DNA from: Aphanomyces cochlioides
Lineage: Eukaryota > Oomycota > Saprolegniomycetes > Saprolegniales > Verrucalvaceae
Reading direction: 5' to 3'
Length of the DNA stretch: 64,000 nucleotides
Assembly: GCA_019828595.1 (NCBI GenBank)
Contig: JAHQRK010000022.1
Coordinates: forward strand, 682,001 to 746,000
Shown: positions 22,886 through 34,289 of the stretch, piece after piece
Layout: each line of letters opens with the position of its first letter
Position numbering within the stretch: position 1 is the stretch's first letter
Notes under the pieces: generated by a model
Database searches by the model: none
The model's input: only the letters and a program-made list of their open reading frames with translations
What the model was told of the DNA's origin: nothing
Translations under genes and position numbers: made by a program

Positions 22886-23764
22886 ATGTGGTGGCGCGCT
22901 CTGGTTGTCGTGCTTGCGGTCGTTCATGACGTCTTTGGCGTGCCTGTGGTCGTCTTTCCGAATGGAAAAGCAGTCGGTGGCAAGACGGTCGATCTAACTC
23001 CCGACCAGTTCAAGTCGCGGCAGGCGCTGGCAGCGTATCTGTCAACGATCGCAGCGCTGGACTACCATGGCGACCGCGTGTACAAAGCGTCGGGCGAATT
23101 GGTCGAGTCGTTTGACCAACTCGTTGAAGACGACCATTTGTATGTTGTTGCTCCAGGCATGGAATTGCTTGTCGGCGCCCCAGTCACGCAGGACGAGGAA
23201 GAAGTGTCGACGCAAGCCCGCTTGACATTTATCAACAAGTTTGACTTTCCCGTCGATGTCTACTGGTTTCAAAAAAAGTTGTATCCCCTCGACAAGGGCG
23301 AAACGCAGGCATTCCGCGTCCATCACGACGACGAAATGGTAAATCTTCATGTGTTGACCCGATCGCTCATGGTGGATTTGCGTAGTTTGTCCAAGATGCC
23401 GCCGGCACCGTGCTATTTGAGCATCATGTGAACGTGTATCACTCGAACGATCTCGAGTTTACGCTCCCCGGTGGCATCTCGATCGAGTTCCAAAACCAAT
23501 TTGACTCGGAGCTAGTCGATATTTACTGGTTTGACCGTCTCCACGGCAAAGTTGGCCCCAAGCAATCCATCGTCTACAACTCGGCCGACGGAAATGAATT
23601 TGTAAGCGCGAGGAGACTGCCGTCCATCCATCCTGACTACTCTAAACTCGTAGACGCTTCGTGACTCGAGGGGCAATCATTTAGCCAAGGTCGTCCTCCA
23701 AGATGCCTATGGACCTCATCAATACGTCGCGGTTCCAGTGGACGAAGGCCATCAAGAGCTCTAG
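22886..23764 (+). CDS. Secreted/ER protein with DCX-like domain and two VHL-beta-like domains, no hydroxylase
   Basis: Exons 22886-23338, 23386-23601 and 23654-23764 encode 259 residues. The signal peptide (MWWRALVVVLAVVHDVFG) is followed by the same DCX-like domain as in the P4H genes (VVVFPNGKAVGG..., GDRVYKASGELVESFDQL). Two VHL-like units follow (INKFDFPVDVYW... and FQNQFDSELVDIYW...). Each is interrupted by an intron at the same place, just before the F/L-x-D-x-x-G strand, as in the P4H genes. The C-terminus HQEL fits the K/H-D-E-L type ER-retrieval pattern. Both units keep the YW Trp but not the His and second Trp of the hydroxyproline pocket. Probably derived from a P4H gene by loss of the enzyme domain and domain duplication, or an ancestral partner. 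Function unknown. Confidence 0.8.
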
Positions 23765-24489
23765 GGGAATACTCGTCCAGGACAACAAGCCCCTCCATGC
23801 CGACTAAATTTTCTCGAAGCCTTTTCGTTCCTTGGGGACATCAACGTGCAGTGATGGAGTCGGAATTCCATCCAGCTACGTGAATCCACTTGGCCCTTTT
23901 TTACCAACCTGATCCAGCGAGACTTTGGCATGGCGTTAAGCTTGCTTGTTGTGGAGAATTTGCATGCAGTCGTCACGTGAATTTGGGAAAGCGTCCACTC
24001 TGAGTCGTGCTTTCATGCCTGGACAACCACAAGGTGGTGGATGAGCTGGCTCATGCCCAACCTAGCTCGTCTACCCAGACGCATCCACGACTCTTTTTGT
24101 CGGGCTACAAGTAAAGCTGGGCTCTCAAGAACATGTCTACCAGCGACTTTATCACGGACGTCCCTGTGGAGAAGCTTGCATGTCAAAAGAGTCGACTCTC
24201 TCTCTCTCGAATTCGTGTGATTCCTATCTTGGGGGCGATTCATGAACACTCGATGATGGTTTTCTCGATCGTGTTGGGATTGTCTGTGGTGCTTGGACTA
24301 GATGGACATGTCCACGGCATTGTCTGCATCGAGTTATTTCAACATGAACCCATGTGAAGCCACCAAATGATCGCTCTTCGCGCAATATGGTCGAGGGACC
24401 GTGCACGGTATTCATCCAGATGGATTAGCGTGCACTTAACATTCTTTGCATTTAAAGTCGCTGGTCGTAGACGCTGCAGGCGTCCAAAG
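23765..24489. other. Intergenic, nothing recognised
   Basis: No supported gene on either strand. Confidence 0.5.
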
Positions 24490-25269
24490 CGGAGCTGCCA
24501 GCTCTCGAGCTTCATTATTCAATTTTCCTCAACCTGCTCGCATCGTTTCCGGTTCTCCTCACTCTCTTTGCCACTGCCCATGGTCACGGCCAACTCGTTG
24601 ATTCAGTGGCGGAATTCAAGTCGACCGTCATCGACGTGACTGCTTTCTGCGATACCATGGATGGCCCGACCGTTCTCCCCGGTGGGACTAACAACACGAG
24701 TCCCCAAGCGAATGCTGCGTCGTTCACTGCGGAATTCAAGAACTCCTCGTACGCCACACTCAAAGACTTGATTCTCGCTCATCCTGGAACGTGCGGCGCT
24801 TGTGGAAGTACGACAATCGCTGTGACCCCCAAGGCCTTCCCCTCGGATTGTCAGGGGCCTTGTGAAATCTGGTGCGACAACACCCGTGTCTTTTAAAATG
24901 ACGATTGTGCTGCCAATCTTCCAGCGGGTAACATGCCCGTCGACGCTTCGTCGCTGGGCAACTCACGTATTACTGACTTGCCCTTCACAATCCTACGTGG
25001 CAAATTTACATCAATTGCGTCCCTCTCGCGAGCAGTGGCCCAAGCCCACCATCTTCGAGTCCACCTTGGAAGCCTTCGACTAGCCCAACGACGTCCCCCA
25101 AGCCTTCCCAAAGCTCAGCCCAACATCGCCATCGAATGGAGGCGGCACTGTCCCAGTCTACGGGCAATGCGGCGGCCAAAACGACAGCGGTCCAAATACT
25201 TGCCAAGCTCGATTTGTGTGTAAGGCGTACAATCCCTGCTACTCGCAATGCATCCCCCAAAGCAACTAA
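24490..25269 (+). pseudogene. Degenerate LPMO-like (AA17-like) protein with C-terminal CBM1
   Basis: A hydrophobic leader (LLTLFATA) precedes HGHGQLVDSVAEF, the His-first start expected of a mature lytic polysaccharide monooxygenase (copper His-brace). Cys-containing stretches (CGACGSTT, CQGPCEIWCDN) follow. The region is broken: no in-frame ATG before the leader, a TAA near 24893 (position of a Lys before NDDCAANLPAGN), a frame change near 24965, a TGA where YYWLALHNPTWQIYINC is expected (about 24970-25020), and another frame change in the Ser/Pro linker. The end reads VPVYGQCGGQNDSGPNTC...CYSQC, a fungal-type cellulose-binding module (CBM1), closing at 25269. The family number is inferred from oomycete context; the CBM1 is clear. 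Confidence 0.65.
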
Positions 25270-25448
25270 ACCTCCAAGTCGGATTTGCAATTGTCAAAGT
25301 TGGATAACTCCATGCTGTAATGCATCTGTGTGTTGTTCCTCGCGGCGTCCCCTCGGTTGCTATCTTGAGGCTATGAAGGACGACTCGTTGGTCTAACACT
25401 CGACACAGTATATATACTTTTAACACATGCTCTGTACAAACTGATGGC

Positions 25449-27185
25449 TTACTTCTTGGGCGCAGCGACTGGGCACTTGCCAGTCGCGGAGTCGAGCTTG
25501 CCGTTGCCACCAGCAATGCGGTAGCACTTGGTCGATGGGTAGATCGACATGACACTGCTGATCATGGAGAACGTCAAGACGCCAAGGAAAAGGAAGACAA
25601 GCAAGAAACCAGCCAACTTGCTCTGGCCGCCCTTCTTCTTGAGTTCTTGGAGTTCCTTCTTCTGGGGAGGCAGCATGACGAGGAAGACGAGCGAGAAAAT
25701 CATGCAAGAATACATGATAATGTACGTGTAGGCAGCATCCCAGCGGACTTCATGCGTGTCGGACTTGATGTCGTTTTGAGAAACCTTGAAATACGAGTCG
25801 ATGTATTTGTAGATCACGGAGGCAACGGGGGAGGCGACGTTGTTCATGGTCGTGATCAAACCGTACGTGGCCCCTTCGACACCAGGATCGGCGATTTCGA
25901 CAGCGCAGTACGTGCCGACAATGAAACGGAGACCCGAAGGAACGTTTTCGGTCAAACCCGTACCAGTCCAGAACCACTGGTTACGCACAACATCGGCGAT
26001 AGTGAAGAAAGCCATGATCGCATCGATGAAAATCGTACCGAGGGAGCCGATGGCAATGATCCAGCGCCAGTTCCAGTGGAGACCATACTTGCCGACAACA
26101 GACAACGCAACGGCAAAGACGGCTTTGCCCAACATGTTAGCCAACGACGTGTTGAGGGGTTCGACCTTGGCCCACCACGATTCAATGGGACTGCCAGCGG
26201 TCGTGCTGATGCCGTAGAAGACGTTGTTGATGAAGCGGAAAGCGCAGATTTGCCACATCGCACGCTGTTGGAGCAAACCCCAGAATTGGCTCACCCAAGT
26301 CTTGAGTGGAATGCCAGGGCTCTTCTTTTCGACGACAACAAAGATGGTCGTGAGGACGACCATGGCGCAGGGGATCAAACAGATGCCGTAAGGAACATTG
26401 GGGGCCATGGAGAAAGAGAACGAACCGTTGTAGTTGGCACCGTTCAAGCCAAAGGCGGGCACAGCGACGGCAATGATACTGCCGATGTAGCGCCAGACGT
26501 AGATAGCAGTTTGGACACGACCACGGATAGCAATGGGTTCACGCTGAGCGTATTCGACGACCATAGCATCGGAAGCGCAGGCAGCCGTGACGTAGCCAAA
26601 GGAGACCAACATGGAGAGGATGATGAACTTGGCACCGCGGTCAGGGGCTTCAAAGTCGTAGTTCTTGTCTTGGATGTCCTTGGGCACCTTTGACAATGGC
26701 AACTTGCAGTAGTCCTTGTATTCCGTCGTCCAGTTGCAGTAAGGATCGCCCAAGCTCGAGAAGAACATGACAGCCAAGCAGACCATCGCAATGGTCCAGC
26801 CGATAAGCATCCACGACTTGCGGCGGTAACCAAAGACAGGGAAGCAGTCGGAAAACATCCCAAAGAGCACCTTGTAGGACCAGCCAAGGTTGACCAAGAC
26901 CGAGTACGACGCCGTTTGGTAGCCTTCCATTTGGAGGTAAAAGTTGAAAATCGGGTAGTTGAGCGCGGGAATCATGCCGTAGATGACACCGATGGTGAAG
27001 TACTGCGAGTACAAGCCAAAGGCTTCACGAGACCAGATCGGGAGAGCTCCCCCTTCGACCAACGCACCATCTTCGAGTTCGCCGGGGGTCTTGGCTTCGG
27101 TGTACTCACCATCCTTGCCTTGTTTCGTGTCGGATTGTACGTACGAGAGGCGTTCCTCGAGATCCATCTTGTCGTTTGGATTCAT
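25449..27185 (-). CDS. Folate-biopterin transporter (FBT) family MFS protein, copy 1
   Basis: Uninterrupted ORF. The Met at 27185 (MNPNDKMDLEERL) was chosen because upstream residues are not conserved in the twin gene. 578 residues, about 12 membrane segments. The N-terminal part GLYSQYFTIGVIYGMIPALNYPIFNFYLQMEGYQTASY and KVLFGMFSDCFPVFGYRRKSW is typical of the FBT branch of the major facilitator superfamily, which is expanded in oomycetes. Likely transports pterins/folates or related substrates at a membrane; substrate unknown. Apart from five residues near the N-terminus, the protein equals that of the inverted copy at 46511-48247. Confidence 0.9.
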   Translation of the reverse strand: MNPNDKMDLEERLSYVQSDTKQGKDGEYTEAKTPGELEDGALVEGGALPIWSREAFGLYSQYFTIGVIYGMIPALNYPIFNFYLQMEGYQTASYSVLVNLGWSYKVLFGMFSDCFPVFGYRRKSWMLIGWTIAMVCLAVMFFSSLGDPYCNWTTEYKDYCKLPLSKVPKDIQDKNYDFEAPDRGAKFIILSMLVSFGYVTAACASDAMVVEYAQREPIAIRGRVQTAIYVWRYIGSIIAVAVPAFGLNGANYNGSFSFSMAPNVPYGICLIPCAMVVLTTIFVVVEKKSPGIPLKTWVSQFWGLLQQRAMWQICAFRFINNVFYGISTTAGSPIESWWAKVEPLNTSLANMLGKAVFAVALSVVGKYGLHWNWRWIIAIGSLGTIFIDAIMAFFTIADVVRNQWFWTGTGLTENVPSGLRFIVGTYCAVEIADPGVEGATYGLITTMNNVASPVASVIYKYIDSYFKVSQNDIKSDTHEVRWDAAYTYIIMYSCMIFSLVFLVMLPPQKKELQELKKKGGQSKLAGFLLVFLFLGVLTFSMISSVMSIYPSTKCYRIAGGNGKLDSATGKCPVAAPKK

Positions 27186-28747
27186 CTTGGACCTTGAGAG
27201 CAAAATGAGCAATGAAGGTTACGGCACTCGTGAAGGTGAAATAGGTCCGGCCCACGACACCGGCTCGATTACAAAGCTTTACACACTGATCGGGCGGATC
27301 CAAGCACAACAGATTGTTGAACGTATCCACCTTGAGATAGAAAGGACGCAACCAACCTTGACAACGATTGAGACGACGACTCTCGCGGTCGATTACTCGG
27401 AAATCCGACTCTTGGCAGAATGACGCTTGTGCCCTTTCTTTCGCCCAAGCGTATTCTTCCACCGATTTGCGGCTTTGTTCGATAATTCTCCACGTCCTTC
27501 CATGAAAGAGAACACGCGTCATGGAACTCTTCCCGTCCTCTGCATGGTTCTTGTTGCCAGATTGCGACTTTCCCCTCCATACGACAGTTTGACGAATGTT
27601 TCATATAGCATGCATCACTTGAACCTGATTGGCTTTTATAATCCATACTTTAATTTGATTGGATAGATTACATCATATTGTTCGAGACATTTTTTCAATG
27701 GAACTTTCAATGTTGCGATCCCATTCTGTTCGAATCCAACTCGTCTTCAAGCGTTTTTCAACACCAGCATGGTTAAAACCTCATAAATGTTCCATGGAGC
27801 GATGTCAATATGTGTCGAAGGCAGCGGGTTTACGTCGTCGCCATGAATGCATTTGTCGTAAATAATATGGAGCAAGTAGAGTACAGTAGGCGACATCAGA
27901 AGGGAACTATTCACCAGATGACAAGTTTGAAATGTTACATTGGAATTGACATTTTTATTCTTTTATTTAAAAAATATCTTGAAATTAGTATACTGGCATT
28001 TCAGCATACAAGTAGACTGGACTTGAATATATACCGGAACAATCAACACAACGAAGCAACACACGCACGCCTTTGGCAGTGGAGCACCTGAGCCTCTGGA
28101 TAGATTACGCACGGAACGGACGCGCTTGACGTAGTGCGGTCGACGAGGAAGAGACGCCAAATAGCTAACGTGAGCGAGATATTACAATTCAAGGTTTACC
28201 CCCCCAACGAAGTTTCAATCGATGCCATCCAGCCGCGACATGAACGGCATGGGCCAGGCGTCAAGCTAGAGGCGGCCAGAGACATCGGAAGCAGAGGCTG
28301 ATTCCTAAGCCATAGGTACGATGGGGACAAGACTGTCTGGACTCGTGGAATACGAGGGGAGCGAGCGCCGTGGCCAAGAAGCTCCTTACGTTGAATTGTA
28401 GCTTCTTGTGAGTCTGGCATACGTGGTATAGACTAGTACACCTTCAATGTTTTTCAAGGGCTTTACCGCTGTTGTGACACATTGGCCGCGACTGCCACGT
28501 GTGTGCGTCGAGTTCAATGATTTTGCACAACGTGGCTTGATTGCGCCTGTGTTTCTTCTGTGGATGACGCATTCTCGACATGAGTGTCCACCTTTTGCAC
28601 ACGTGAAAAGGAGATTTGATGCGATAAATTCAAGCTTTTGCAATGGCCACGTTGAGACCAGCCGCGGCCATGCAGCCAAGCTGATGATTCTCAGCTTGGA
28701 GGGGGGATAATCCTGTTCCGGTCGTTTCGAGGCAACAGAACTGCAAC
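27186..28747. other. Intergenic region, no supported gene
   Basis: About 60 bp upstream of the transporter is similar to the region upstream of its twin (TTCATTGCTCA...). Otherwise AT-rich with short uninformative ORFs. Confidence 0.45.
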
Positions 28748-29202
28748 TTGTCACGACCATTCTCATCTCGCTTGCCTCTTTCAACAACGAGGAGTTCCCT
28801 CCCCGACAATGCAAAACCTACAGACCACTGGGGGGATGCTTTGTTCGCCAGCCCCCCAAACACAATTCGCTTGCGCAAACGACGCTTTCTTCGGCACCTG
28901 CTGGATGAGCCAGACCTCGACACGAGCAAGTATTATGAAGAAGGCACCGAACAAACGTGCGACCGATGCAAGCGATCGATGAAAGGGTCGTAAAGTTCAC
29001 AAGACGGAGCTCATGGCGTAGCCAACCGCCAAGTTTCGATGATTTCACGATCGAAACAAAGGTTGCTGCCGAAAATCCGCCACCCAAGACTTGCCAAGTA
29101 CTTTATGTTGCGACAAGCTACGATCGGCAGCTCGTTCGCAGCATGCTCGCTCTACATGGTGACTTTGGGTGCGAGCACGCCAACGGCGTCAAGTTTGCTT
29201 GA
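28748..29202 (+). CDS. Possible small two-exon gene, unrecognised
   Basis: An ORF from 28748 (TIRLRKRRFLRHLLDEPDLDTSKYYEEGT, then TCDRCKRSMKG) can be joined through a 39-nt GT...TAG intron (28987-29025) to QPPSFDDFTIETK...KTCQVLYVATSYDRQLVRS, ending at 29202. Composition looks protein-like, with a CxxC pair, but no family is recognised and the start is uncertain. Confidence 0.3.
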
Positions 29203-29349
29203 TCGACATCAAGCTGAGCTGATTGATATCAGTCCACGAGATGCTTCTCCTCTACTTGGGATCGAAAATCAAGCGAGAGACAAGCGATTGAACTGACGAC
29301 ACGCGCACCCATGAAGAGTGCATCACATGCTTTGGAGCAATAGACTTGA

Positions 29350-30260
29350 TTAAATGAATGCAGTCGAGCTAGTGGATGGGCGTTCGGTTTTGTGGAATGC
29401 CAAGGCTTTAAAGTGTTCCGAGAGCTCGTCGTCGTTGGATCTTGACGTCGTTGGTGTCGCCTACAACATCAGTCATTGCATTCTATCGCTAGGAGACTTC
29501 ACTGGGGATATCGCGAGTGGACTTGGTGGTGGCAGAGTATTGACTTGGTTCGGATCCACTGGACAAACTGGAAGCTCCACCGAGACAACCTCAGCTACAG
29601 GAAGGACACAAACGACTTGGTCGAATTCAGGAGCGGACGGAGCGACAAACGAGCTCTCGCTTGGGACTGAGACGGAATAATGTTCGTAGCAAACGATGCA
29701 AAACGAGTCTTCGTATCGGTTTTCATACTGACAGCGAACACAAACCCAGCTACCCACGTCGCTACCAGTCTACTTTCCGTGTCAAGCCTTAGATTTATCG
29801 TTCCAGACGCACCGTGGCTTCAGTGTAACCTACGCTCGCGTCGTCTGTGGTTGGCGGCGGATCCCATTCCTGCAAAACTTCTTCAAGCGCGAGCTTTAAC
29901 CGAGCTGGGATCTCCAACCTAGTCGTAAGAGCCGTGAGCTGGCCACAAGTTTGAGGCAGAGCACGCTGTCCATTGCGCCGAGTTGCTCAATGCCACGCGT
30001 AAATCTCTAGCAGTCATGAACCACTGCTGCCTATTCAAACCAGTCTGTCATTCTCACCAAAGCATGGAACCAACTCTGTCAAATATTGCGTGATATGCTG
30101 CACTTGTGCCATGGGCACTGAGGATCCTATGCGTTGGATTGCCGTCGCCACGGCATTCCTCGTCGTCTCGTCATCTGGGATGCGCCAAGTACTCATGAAA
30201 GTGATGGGATGACTATATTTAGCAACATCTACAGTGCATTCCATTCGTTTCATCGTTGTG
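29350..30260 (-). pseudogene. Possible multi-exon gene with RanBP2-type zinc finger, frame not fully resolved
   Basis: Minus-strand pieces: an upstream exon ending in QRIGSSVPMAQVQHITQYLTELVPCF (about 30250-30060); an exon giving LEIPARLKLALEEVLQEWDPPPTTDD (about 29920-29810); a zinc-finger exon (WVCVRCQYENRYEDSFCIVC, about 29750-29690; W-x-C-x2-C-x10-C-x2-C, RanBP2 type); and a last exon ending with stop at 29350. The last junction works with a 42-nt intron in phase. The junction before the zinc finger cannot be made in phase with a GT...AG intron, so either an exon is missed or the gene is broken. Confidence 0.4.
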
Positions 30261-30641
30261 AGGCCGTCCAGTACGCCAGGACGATCTACAGCTCGTCGAG
30301 CGCCAACAGAGCCTAGAGAGTCTCGACAACACTAAAAACAATGCCTGGAAGATAGACGCATGGCAAGTCGCAACCGTTGAGATTGAAGATGCCCACGGCA
30401 ATGCGTCACAACAGGCAAACTTGCCCAGAGCTCATGGATAACGTTAGGCAACCGAGCAACCACTGACGGCTACGACCCTACCACCGATTCTCCCTTACGA
30501 GTAGACCGCTGTAGGCAATGAGATTGCGTCTTGCAGAGCTCAGTCGCTCCAGCCAAGAGGAGAAGGCTCATATTCAATGGGATGGACATTTCAAAGTGTG
30601 AGAAAAGAGTTGAAACGATGGGGCAATATATATTGAATGCG

Positions 30642-31034
30642 TTAATGACTGGAAGCGAGCCCAGCTTGGTCCAAATGCGAGTAGACAGTCGAGACAACAA
30701 CGAGGAAAAGAACGAGGAGGAAGGCGTAGTCGCCAGCCACTTGGTGGGGCTTTTCAAACTTTTTCACGACTGGTGTCGGGGTTTCCACGAGCTTGCCGAT
30801 GCAGAGCTTGTCCATTTGTTTGAGCGCGTCCGTCGTGTGGCCAATGTCTTCAAACATTTCATTCACGTCTTGGCCAGCCATCGTGAGCACGAGCTCTGGA
30901 CCGCCAGGGTGTTGGTTGAGGAATGGAGTGAAATCGTACACTTTCTTTGCGCCAGGGCGACCGATGATGACCCAGCAGTCCTTCTCCGTCTTGTGCTGCG
31001 CGACTTCCTCCTTTGTGTAAACTTTGGTTGCCAT
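30642..31034 (-). CDS. Cytochrome b5, tail-anchored (copy 1)
   Basis: Single exon, 130 residues from MATKVYTKEEV. The haem-binding core has FLNQHPGGPEL (first axial His) and EDIGHTTDA (second axial His). A C-terminal hydrophobic segment (YAFLLVLFLVVVSTVY) would anchor it in the ER membrane with the haem domain in the cytosol. It donates electrons to desaturases, hydroxylases and P450s. First of three minus-strand paralogues within 3.7 kb. Confidence 0.93.
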   Translation of the reverse strand: MATKVYTKEEVAQHKTEKDCWVIIGRPGAKKVYDFTPFLNQHPGGPELVLTMAGQDVNEMFEDIGHTTDALKQMDKLCIGKLVETPTPVVKKFEKPHQVAGDYAFLLVLFLVVVSTVYSHLDQAGLASSH

Positions 31035-32387
31035 AGTCAATGAAGATTTGGAAATAAGAGCGATGGACCCGCGATGGCATGGATTTTTTCGTCACGTGCC
31101 TATGTGAATGACGCTTTTATGTCGAATTCGCTTGCGTCGATGGATGCAAGCAACCATGTCATTCAAATGCCATCTGCTGACATCATCCAAGTCACCTATT
31201 GACGTGTACAATCCCGAGAATCGACGATCCAAATGATGCGCGGACATGTGCTCATCGTGATGCGGAAGCTTTGCTCCACGCTGAGTTTATACGCTGAACA
31301 ACGACTGAGCTAGGGTTGACAGCTTTATGTTCGAGCTACTGCAAGCTATATGCAGCATAAGAGCTAGAGATGCTGCAATTTGAAGACTTGGTGCGTACGA
31401 TCGACTCTATCTCGATCGTGTGCTGCCAAAGTCGTCACGACCGTTGACAGAGCTCTCCACCAGTCGTGTTGTAAACAAAAGACGATCTAGAGAAGACGAG
31501 AGCTGCTAGCTAGTGCTATATCCAAGACACGGGCGTCTGGATCCATTTGAAGCTGGAATCTGTGTCCAAGTGCGACCTAATGGTACGCCAAGTTGTGCAA
31601 AGACTTGGAGTGCATAACCATTCTGCCTGACAATAATTATTCAGTATAATTGGTCAAAATTATCATATTTATATAGATTAACGACTTCTGATTGAACAAT
31701 AAAACTATTTTTATCCAATTAAATCTTATTTCGAATCACAGTGTGCTTACTTCCATCAGAAATTAATTTTCCAATTTGTATGAAATGATAGTGTATATTA
31801 TTTTGTAAAGTATACAATCTTGTCAAAAAAATATTCATACCTTTTAAAATGAATACAACATAAATATTAGAGAGCATAGGATATGTATTATAACATACGA
31901 GGTAGTTTCTGATACGATCACAGAGCAACTTACAACGTCGATGGCATCTCTCCTTTGCCATGCCCTTGAATAACCTAGAGCAGTTTAGCTAGAAGGAAAA
32001 ACTTGGTTCCAGCCGCTCTTTGCCTGTTTTTAGTGCGCTATGTCGGGATACCAACGAAGCCTCGTGAAGATGTGAATAGCCAGCCACCAATTGTGTTAAC
32101 AGTCATGCTCGATTTGCTATCATTGTGCAAGAGGCGCAATTGTAAATTCGTTAAAAGCTTATATCACGAGTTTGCGCTGAGTTTCAAGTCGCATTTCAGC
32201 CAATCCAACATAAAAGTTACTCCAAACCATCAACTTTTGGGAATCTGGAACGTCTTGCGCAGATTACTCAACCTTGGCGCACCCGCTCTCTATTACGAAT
32301 CATGCTACGTTTCTAGAGAAGATCGCGATGGGTGGCCGATTTAAATCCAAGCTGGAGTGTAAAAGCCAATAGACTATCATTCGCGAG
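31035..32387. other. Gene-poor, partly AT-rich intergenic region
   Basis: No gene seen; 31640-31970 is very AT-rich. The plus-strand ORF at 32003-32344 shows no family features. Confidence 0.5.
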
Positions 32388-32804
32388 CTATAATAGATGC
32401 TGAGCTAATTTGCCTTGGTTGATTTGACTGTAGAACGTTGCTCCGATCAAGACGAAGATCGAGAGAAGCACACCGATGCCATTGTAGCTGTCTGCTGGAG
32501 GCACATGTTGCCTCTCTTGCTGCGCAGCTAGTTGGTCGGTTTCATCTTCTCGGAGATTTCCGATGCAAAATGTTTCCAGCAGCCTTCGAGCCGATTCGTC
32601 GTGGCCAACGTCGTCAAACTCGATGGTCGCGTCGTGGCCAGCCAAATGTAGCACGAGCTCAGGGCCTCCTGGATGGTCTTGAAGAAATGGCGTTATGTCG
32701 TAAATCTTTTTCGCGCCTTCCTTGCCGACAATGACCCAGCAATCGAGCGAGTTGTTGTGCAGAGCAACTTGCCGTCTTGTGTACTCGTTCACATGGCTCT
32801 CCAT
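32388..32804 (-). CDS. Cytochrome b5, tail-anchored (copy 2)
   Basis: Single exon, 138 residues from MESHVNEYTRRQV. FLQDHPGGPEL and DDVGHDESA supply the two haem His ligands. A C-terminal hydrophobic tail (GIGVLLSIFVLIGATFY) is the membrane anchor. It is the most divergent of the four copies in the window, particularly in the linker and tail. The start was placed at the Met matching the other copies rather than the one 14 codons upstream. Confidence 0.9.
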   Translation of the reverse strand: MESHVNEYTRRQVALHNNSLDCWVIVGKEGAKKIYDITPFLQDHPGGPELVLHLAGHDATIEFDDVGHDESARRLLETFCIGNLREDETDQLAAQQERQHVPPADSYNGIGVLLSIFVLIGATFYSQINQGKLAQHLL

Positions 32805-33890
32805 TTGAACTTGGGAGAAGAAAGAAAGCGTAATGCCAGCTTCCACTACAAATCGCGACCCAACTGCACTGTATCGGATTGTTGAGTCAAAGATCTCGAC
32901 AAAAATCCGGATAAAAAATTGACATACAAACTATAATATTATTTTCGCCAGGAATCCGGATATTGCCGACATTGGTGTAATGCGTGGTGTCTATACTCGG
33001 CTTCAAGCCAATCTTGACTGATCTAAGCAAGATTTCGTCTCTCACGGTGGCTCAATCAACATGGAGACAATGAAAAAATACGCGATTTGCCTTGTTGTCG
33101 CCACTGGAGCCTATCGAGTGGCGCAAAGTTTCAGAACTTACTGTAGTTGAAGTAGTGTTCCGGTTGTGTTTTCCGGATTCGAACATCACAACTTTCAAAT
33201 GTCCATTGACTTTACGCCATAGTCTTTCAAGTTGAGGATGGGCACAGGAAATTTTGTTTTGACGACTGAGTCGTGAGAGAAAGGCCCAACTGCGTTGCGA
33301 CGCCGTGGATTGGACCGTGCCTCAATGATATCACCTCGCTGACGACTCGGGAAATAGTTGTATCGCCCCCACAAAGTGCCCCCCCCCATCCCCCTCCAAA
33401 GCAAGCCTCTTCGGAGCTCAACCTTGTCCATTGAAGCCGTTCATGAGGCTGCACTGACGAAATCGCACGCTTCGTTGGGCAAATTTATTCACTCATAAGC
33501 CAGACTGAGCTACTCAAATGCATACTCGTCAAATGAATGCTGCATTGAAATGTTATCAAACGACGTTTGCTTGTCCCCTCCAACCAGTTGAGGGGGAGAG
33601 CTCTCTGCGCTGTTGATTAATCTCGAACGCTGCTGCAGAGACAAGGAACAAGTGGGGCTACAAGAGATTATACTCACTGTTAGCCCATGGGCGGAACGTT
33701 CACCCCAGAAGTATTTTGACCACGAGCTCGGGGGAAACTTCTATGGATGCTGACCTGCATTGGCCATGGATCTGAATCAACTATGCGACTCAAATGCGGA
33801 GGAAATGAACGACGCTTGAATATATCGACACTGATTGCTACGACGAGAGACTGATATTTAGTTAAGCAGACCCACTGAGCCCTGAATACA
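32805..33890. other. Intergenic, ATCCGGAT motifs near 32905-32960
   Basis: No gene. Two ATCCGGATA-type motifs lie about 50 bp apart just upstream of cytochrome b5 copy 2. Confidence 0.45.
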
Positions 33891-34289
33891 TTACGCAGTT
33901 TGTTCAGGTTGCTGCGATGCATATTGAAAGTAGAGCCCAGCCAAGATGGCCAACAATGACACGATGAGCAATGTGGAGTTGCTACCAGGGACATTGGCTT
34001 TTTCCGTCGTTGCAACCGCAGGTTTCTCGCCTTGTTCAGCCTCTTTGAGTGTGCCAACAAGGAGCTTGTCCAGCATTTTGCGAGCATCAGCAGAGTGGCC
34101 AATATCTTCGAATTCGTCGTTGGCATCTTGACCAGCTTGTTCCATAACGAGGTCGGAGCCACCTGGATGTTCGCTCAAGAATGGCGTGACGTCGTAAATC
34201 TTCTTGGCACCGGGCTCGCCGAGGATCACCCAGCAATCTTGGCGGGTATTGTGCTTGGCAACTTCTTCCCTTGTGAACACTTTAGCCAT
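33891..34289 (-). CDS. Cytochrome b5, tail-anchored (copy 3)
   Basis: Single exon, 132 residues from MAKVFTREEV. FLSEHPGGSDL and EDIGHSADA contain the axial histidines. The hydrophobic tail [18 protein letters not shown] is nearly the same as in copy 4 at 59 kb ([18 protein letters not shown]), so those two are closest relatives. Confidence 0.93.
   Translation of the reverse strand: MAKVFTREEVAKHNTRQDCWVILGEPGAKKIYDVTPFLSEHPGGSDLVMEQAGQDANDEFEDIGHSADARKMLDKLLVGTLKEAEQGEKPAVATTEKANVPGSNSTLLIVSLLAILAGLYFQYASQQPEQTA

Noticed and set aside
28386..28814. 142-codon minus-strand ORF with several cysteines
   Set aside because: Cysteines do not form a known spacing and composition is not protein-like; overlaps the tentative plus-strand gene.
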